Positions 60,752 through 64,000 of a stretch of 64,000 nt of DNA are shown piece after piece. The notes under the pieces were generated by a model. The model did no database searches and had not been told where the DNA came from. It saw only the letters and a program-made list of their open reading frames with translations. Origin of the DNA: Ailanthus altissimus (lineage: Eukaryota; Streptophyta; Magnoliopsida; Sapindales; Simaroubaceae); the NCBI GenBank assembly GCA_946807835.1, contig OX327702.1, forward strand, positions 18,848,001 through 18,912,000. Direction: 5' to 3'. The position numbers and the translations under genes were made by a program. The first letter of the stretch is position 1; each line of letters starts with the position of its first letter.

Positions 60752-62990
60752 ATCCTGAACCAAAATAAGTTAGCTGGGAATAACTTTATAAATTGGAAAT
60801 AGAACTTAGATATTATACTCACAGCTGAAAAGCACGAATTTATATTGATTGATAAATGTCTTTGAAAACATAATGAAAACGCACCTTAAGATGAAATATA
60901 TGCTTACAATGGTCATTTGACTAAGCACCTGTCTTCCTCTTTTGATCTCAATTTTAAGAAAAATAGTTGTAAGAAGAAGAAGAAGAAGCCGAAGAAAGCA
61001 TCTAATCTAGGATATGTGCAAATTCATAAAATAAAAAAAGAAAAGAAAAAGAAAGTAAGGCCTAAAAGAAAGTAATTCCAATATAGCATTAAAGGGTATT
61101 GGAAGATAAAATATCCTTTAGCTAAGTTTTCAAGAGCTAAACAAATAGCTTTACCTTTTAGTAATATTATTTTTTCATTGAGATATATTCAATGGTTGAT
61201 TCTAAAAATTCCTAAATAGTACAATTTAGAGCTACTAGTCATATTTTTAATTCATTGTAAGGGTTCTAAGAAACCAAACAACTCAGTAAATGAGAGATCA
61301 GTCAAAGGCTAAAACATAACGCAATTGTTACAGCCAAGACAGTGGGAGTAATTTATCTTATTTTAATGATTTTAAGACTTTAGTATTCGAGGATTGTTTG
61401 TTAGTACTAGAACTCATGCAATTTGATTTCAATTAGTTATTTGAATAAATTTGATTATTTTACTATTTTTTATTTAACTATAGTGATCAAAAGAAATAAG
61501 TGATTATATGTTTTGGTATAATAGTTAATAATTTATACTGCATATATCCTAAAATTAAGTTACTGTATGATACAAAATTAAATAATGAATCTAATAACTA
61601 TAAGAAGATTAAAATGTTCCCACTAATCAAATGTATCTATAGCATGTATGTTTTGGTCACATTAGTTTATAAAGGGTTTAAAGACTAGTTAAAGATAAAC
61701 CTTTAGTTTATTAGGAATTGAACCATTATCAGTCTACGAATTCTATATAGAAGGTAAAATAAACAAAATACTCTTTAAAGCTAAAGGCAATAAAACTACT
61801 GAAATATTAGAATTAGTTCACTCTGATGTGTGTGGAGCACATAAGTTAAAAGAGGCTATGAATATTTTATCACTTTTATTAATGATTATTCTAGATTTGG
61901 TTATATATACCTAATGTACCATAAGTTTAAAGCTTTTGATAAATTTGAGAAGTTTCAGGTAGAAATGGAAAGACACTTAGGGAAATACATAAAGACACTT
62001 TGATCTGATCCAGGTGACGAATATCTCTATAATCAGTTTAGGACTTATTTGTCAGACAATGGAATATTATCCTAGTTAACTGCACTAGTGTCATCATAGT
62101 AAAATGATGTAGTAGAAAAAAGAAATATGACTCTTCTTAAAATGGTGAGATTAATGATGAGTTATTCAATTTTACCCATCTTGTTCTAGGGTTATGCATT
62201 GAAAATAACTATGTATCTTCTTAACTTAATTCTATCTAAGTCAGTCCTTAAAATAACTCTAGAAATGTGGATAAGGTATAAACTAAGTTTACGTGATATA
62301 CATATATGGGGTTGTCTAACTCATATGCTAAAAGGAAAGACAAATAAGTTGGAATCTAAGTTAGAAGTTTGTTTATTTATTATCTATCGTAAAAGAACAA
62401 GAGAGGGTCTTTTTAAGCAATATTTAATGAAGATGAACTAGATATCACTAACTATAATAAAGTAATGGTTGATATAGATGCAGATCATTAGTGCAAAGCT
62501 ATAAAATTAGAGATGGATTTTATATATTTCGACAAAGTCTAGGAACTTGTAGAAAAACCTAAAGAGATAAAGCTCATAGAGTGTAAATAGGTCTACAAGA
62601 AGAAAAAAAAGGAGTAGATTAAAAGGTAAAAACCTTTAAAAAAAAGGGCTTATTATGAAGGGTTACAATAAAAAAATTAATATCGATTATGAGGAGACAT
62701 TTTTCACTAATAATTATGGTTAAGTTTATCAGAATTTTCTTATCCATTGTGACAAATCTTATTCATGAGATTTAGCAAATAAATGTCAACCAGATAGTTG
62801 ACATCCATTTGAAAACTATAAAGTTATATTTATGTCAATCTTGAATAAAATATCTACATAATAAAACCATATGATTTTATAGTTACAAGTTAAGAGTAGA
62901 TGATTTATAAACTACAAAAATCTATCTATAAACTTAAACAAGTATCTAGATCTTAGAAAATTAGATTTGATTAAATAACTTAAACAATTT
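60752..62990 (+). pseudogene. Ty1/copia retrotransposon gag-integrase-RT relic
   Basis: Read on the + strand, order and motifs follow a copia polyprotein. Gag start: ILNQNKLAGNNFINW, then AEKHEFILID. A Lys-rich stretch and a decayed zinc-knuckle remnant (KGYWKIKYP) follow at about 60970-61130. Integrase: LELVHSDVCGAH, DYSRFGYIYL and SDPGDEYLYNQF at about 61800-62050, then CLTHMLKGKTNKLESK. Reverse-transcriptase traces: an IDYEETF-like piece at 62685-62720 and KLQKSIYKLKQVSRSW (near 62910), ending abruptly at about 62990. Many in-frame stops and frame changes are present. The second half of RT, RNase H and the 3' LTR are missing, so the element is truncated and dead. Confidence 0.72.
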
Positions 62991-62999
62991 TTATTCCTC

Positions 63000-63320
63000 A
63001 TTATTTGGAGGTAATTGTTAGTTGTAGTTGACAGTATGCTAATATACTAGGGCGCGTACATGTAGTCTGTGTTTACTACACTTACATTTACGCATCTCAT
63101 ACATAAATTAGCACAATGAAAGTGGAAATCTTTATTTCCTAGTGGAAAAAACACATTTAAAATTTAAGTTTCATTATTGTAATGAAATTAAGGATTGAGA
63201 ATCACCTGTCAAGCTTTTGAAAATTACCGAACCGGAGTCCACCATGAAGCGCACTCATTGACAATTCTAAGATCTAACTAAGGTAAGCTTGGATCGCTAG
63301 AATAACAGCATCAATTTTAG
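63000..63320. other. Intergenic DNA after the copia relic, LTR-like patch
   Basis: At about 63220-63290 the minus strand reads GGTGGACTCCGGTTCGGTAA, of a style found in plant LTR or leader segments. No gene is seen. Confidence 0.3.
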
Positions 63321-63329
63321 CCAATGGTG

Positions 63330-63596
63330 TTTAACTCTTAAACACCATGGTGATTAACTCTTAATCAATTAGTTAACTCTGAACCATAATTTAGAATTAT
63401 GGTTAAACACTTTAAATACTCTGTGAACATTGTGATGAAGGCAATGAAATGGTTTTGTTTATATTTAACTCTTAAACACAAATAGTAATTAACTCTTAAT
63501 CACATTGGTTAACTCTTAACAATTTGTTTAACTATTTAAACATTGTGATCAAAGTAAAGAAATGGTTTTGTTTATTTAACTTTTGAATTGCAAAAC
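63330..63596. repeat. 133-bp tandem duplication rich in TTAACTCTTAA
   Basis: A unit of about 133 bp starting TTTAACTCTTAAACAC occurs at 63330 and at 63463. Each copy contains two or three further TTAACTCT words and ends ATTGTGAT..A.GGAATGAAATGGTTTTGTTTA-like. The first copy also holds a perfect 8-bp-arm hairpin, CCATAATT-TAG-AATTATGG. Confidence 0.65.
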
Positions 63597-64000
63597 ATAA
63601 ACTTCAAATTTGATTATCCATGGCTACCTTTCGAAGGATGAAGATGATGAATAATGTTTCAACAATTGAAACACAAAAGGCTTTCATCTCCCTCTCTCAT
63701 TGCCAAACCAAAGGCTCTTTTAAAATTTAAAAACACATTTCACATTTTATCAATTTTCGCTTCTCATTCTTAACAACAAAAGAACCCACAAAACATGCAA
63801 GCACATGCCTTAGCCATTTTCATGTTTCAAAATAATATAAACTATTTATATTATTTTACAATAATTAAGACATGTATTATAGCTTTTGTTGACTAAAATA
63901 ATGCAAAGTAAAACAAAAATAATTTTTGTTCTTATGATATGTAAACACTTTTGCATATCTTGCCAACTCATTACCCATGGCCGGCCACACTTTAAAATTG
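63597..64000. other. Intergenic DNA at window edge
   Basis: I see nothing that supports a gene. Short ATG-containing frames such as the one at 63619 (ATGGCTACCTTTCG) close quickly. A gene extending beyond the window cannot be excluded. Confidence 0.4.

Overview
The window is nuclear DNA from a flowering plant, most likely a eudicot. It is very AT-rich, its genes have short exons with GT-AG introns, and long gene-free stretches are filled with decayed plant transposable elements (TEs). The three intact genes all match plant-specific families. I cannot name the species. No bacterial-type operon, rRNA, tRNA or CRISPR array was seen.

Genes. (1) 12843-19202, + strand: an eight-exon MORN-repeat phosphatidylinositol-4-phosphate 5-kinase of the PIP5K9 type (821 aa), with an intron-containing leader and a small upstream ORF. 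(2) 28983-32700, - strand: the U2 snRNP splicing factor SF3A2 (SAP62/PRP11), seven exons, 336 aa. Two of its six introns appear to start with GC instead of GT. (3) 50576-54277, + strand: a Rab18/RABC2-type small GTPase, six exons, 211 aa. All splice phases close exactly in the models given. The genes do not form a functional cluster. The kinase and the Rab both act in membrane identity and trafficking, while SF3A2 is a housekeeping splicing factor.

Repeats by region. 1-11.4 kb: AT-rich DNA with a 61-bp tandem repeat, a roughly 400-bp foldback element, a GC-rich island and a promoter-like stretch followed by a 32-codon ORF that leads nowhere. 20.3-27 kb: a decayed DUF1985/Ulp1-protease transposon read on the - strand, split by a probable 2.6-kb solo LTR. 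34.1-38.4 kb: a 4-kb CACTA (En/Spm) relic with six near-palindromic subterminal repeats and a DUF4216 fragment; its right end plus flanking DNA is duplicated in tandem. 38.8-40.2 kb: a degraded gag-like ORF. 40.8-42.5 kb: a copia-type solo LTR candidate. 43.3-44.5 kb: further LTR-like DNA. 44.6-46.5 kb: a short element bounded by direct repeats (TRIM/LARD-like). 46.7-49.2 kb: more repeats. 55.2-56.6 kb: an endogenous plant pararetrovirus fragment (movement-protein region with a TATA box upstream). 56.8-57.7 kb: an element with about 200-bp terminal inverted repeats. 57.9-60.0 kb: a gag-like relic interrupted by a hAT-like MITE. 60.7-63.0 kb: a Ty1/copia gag-integrase-RT pseudogene.

I did not find a convincing new biological system. 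The observations most worth checking are the two GC-AG introns inside a splicing-factor gene, the nested Ulp1 element with its catalytic cysteine position changed, the tandemly duplicated CACTA terminus, the leader uORF and 3'-UTR duplication of the kinase gene, and the viral fragment.
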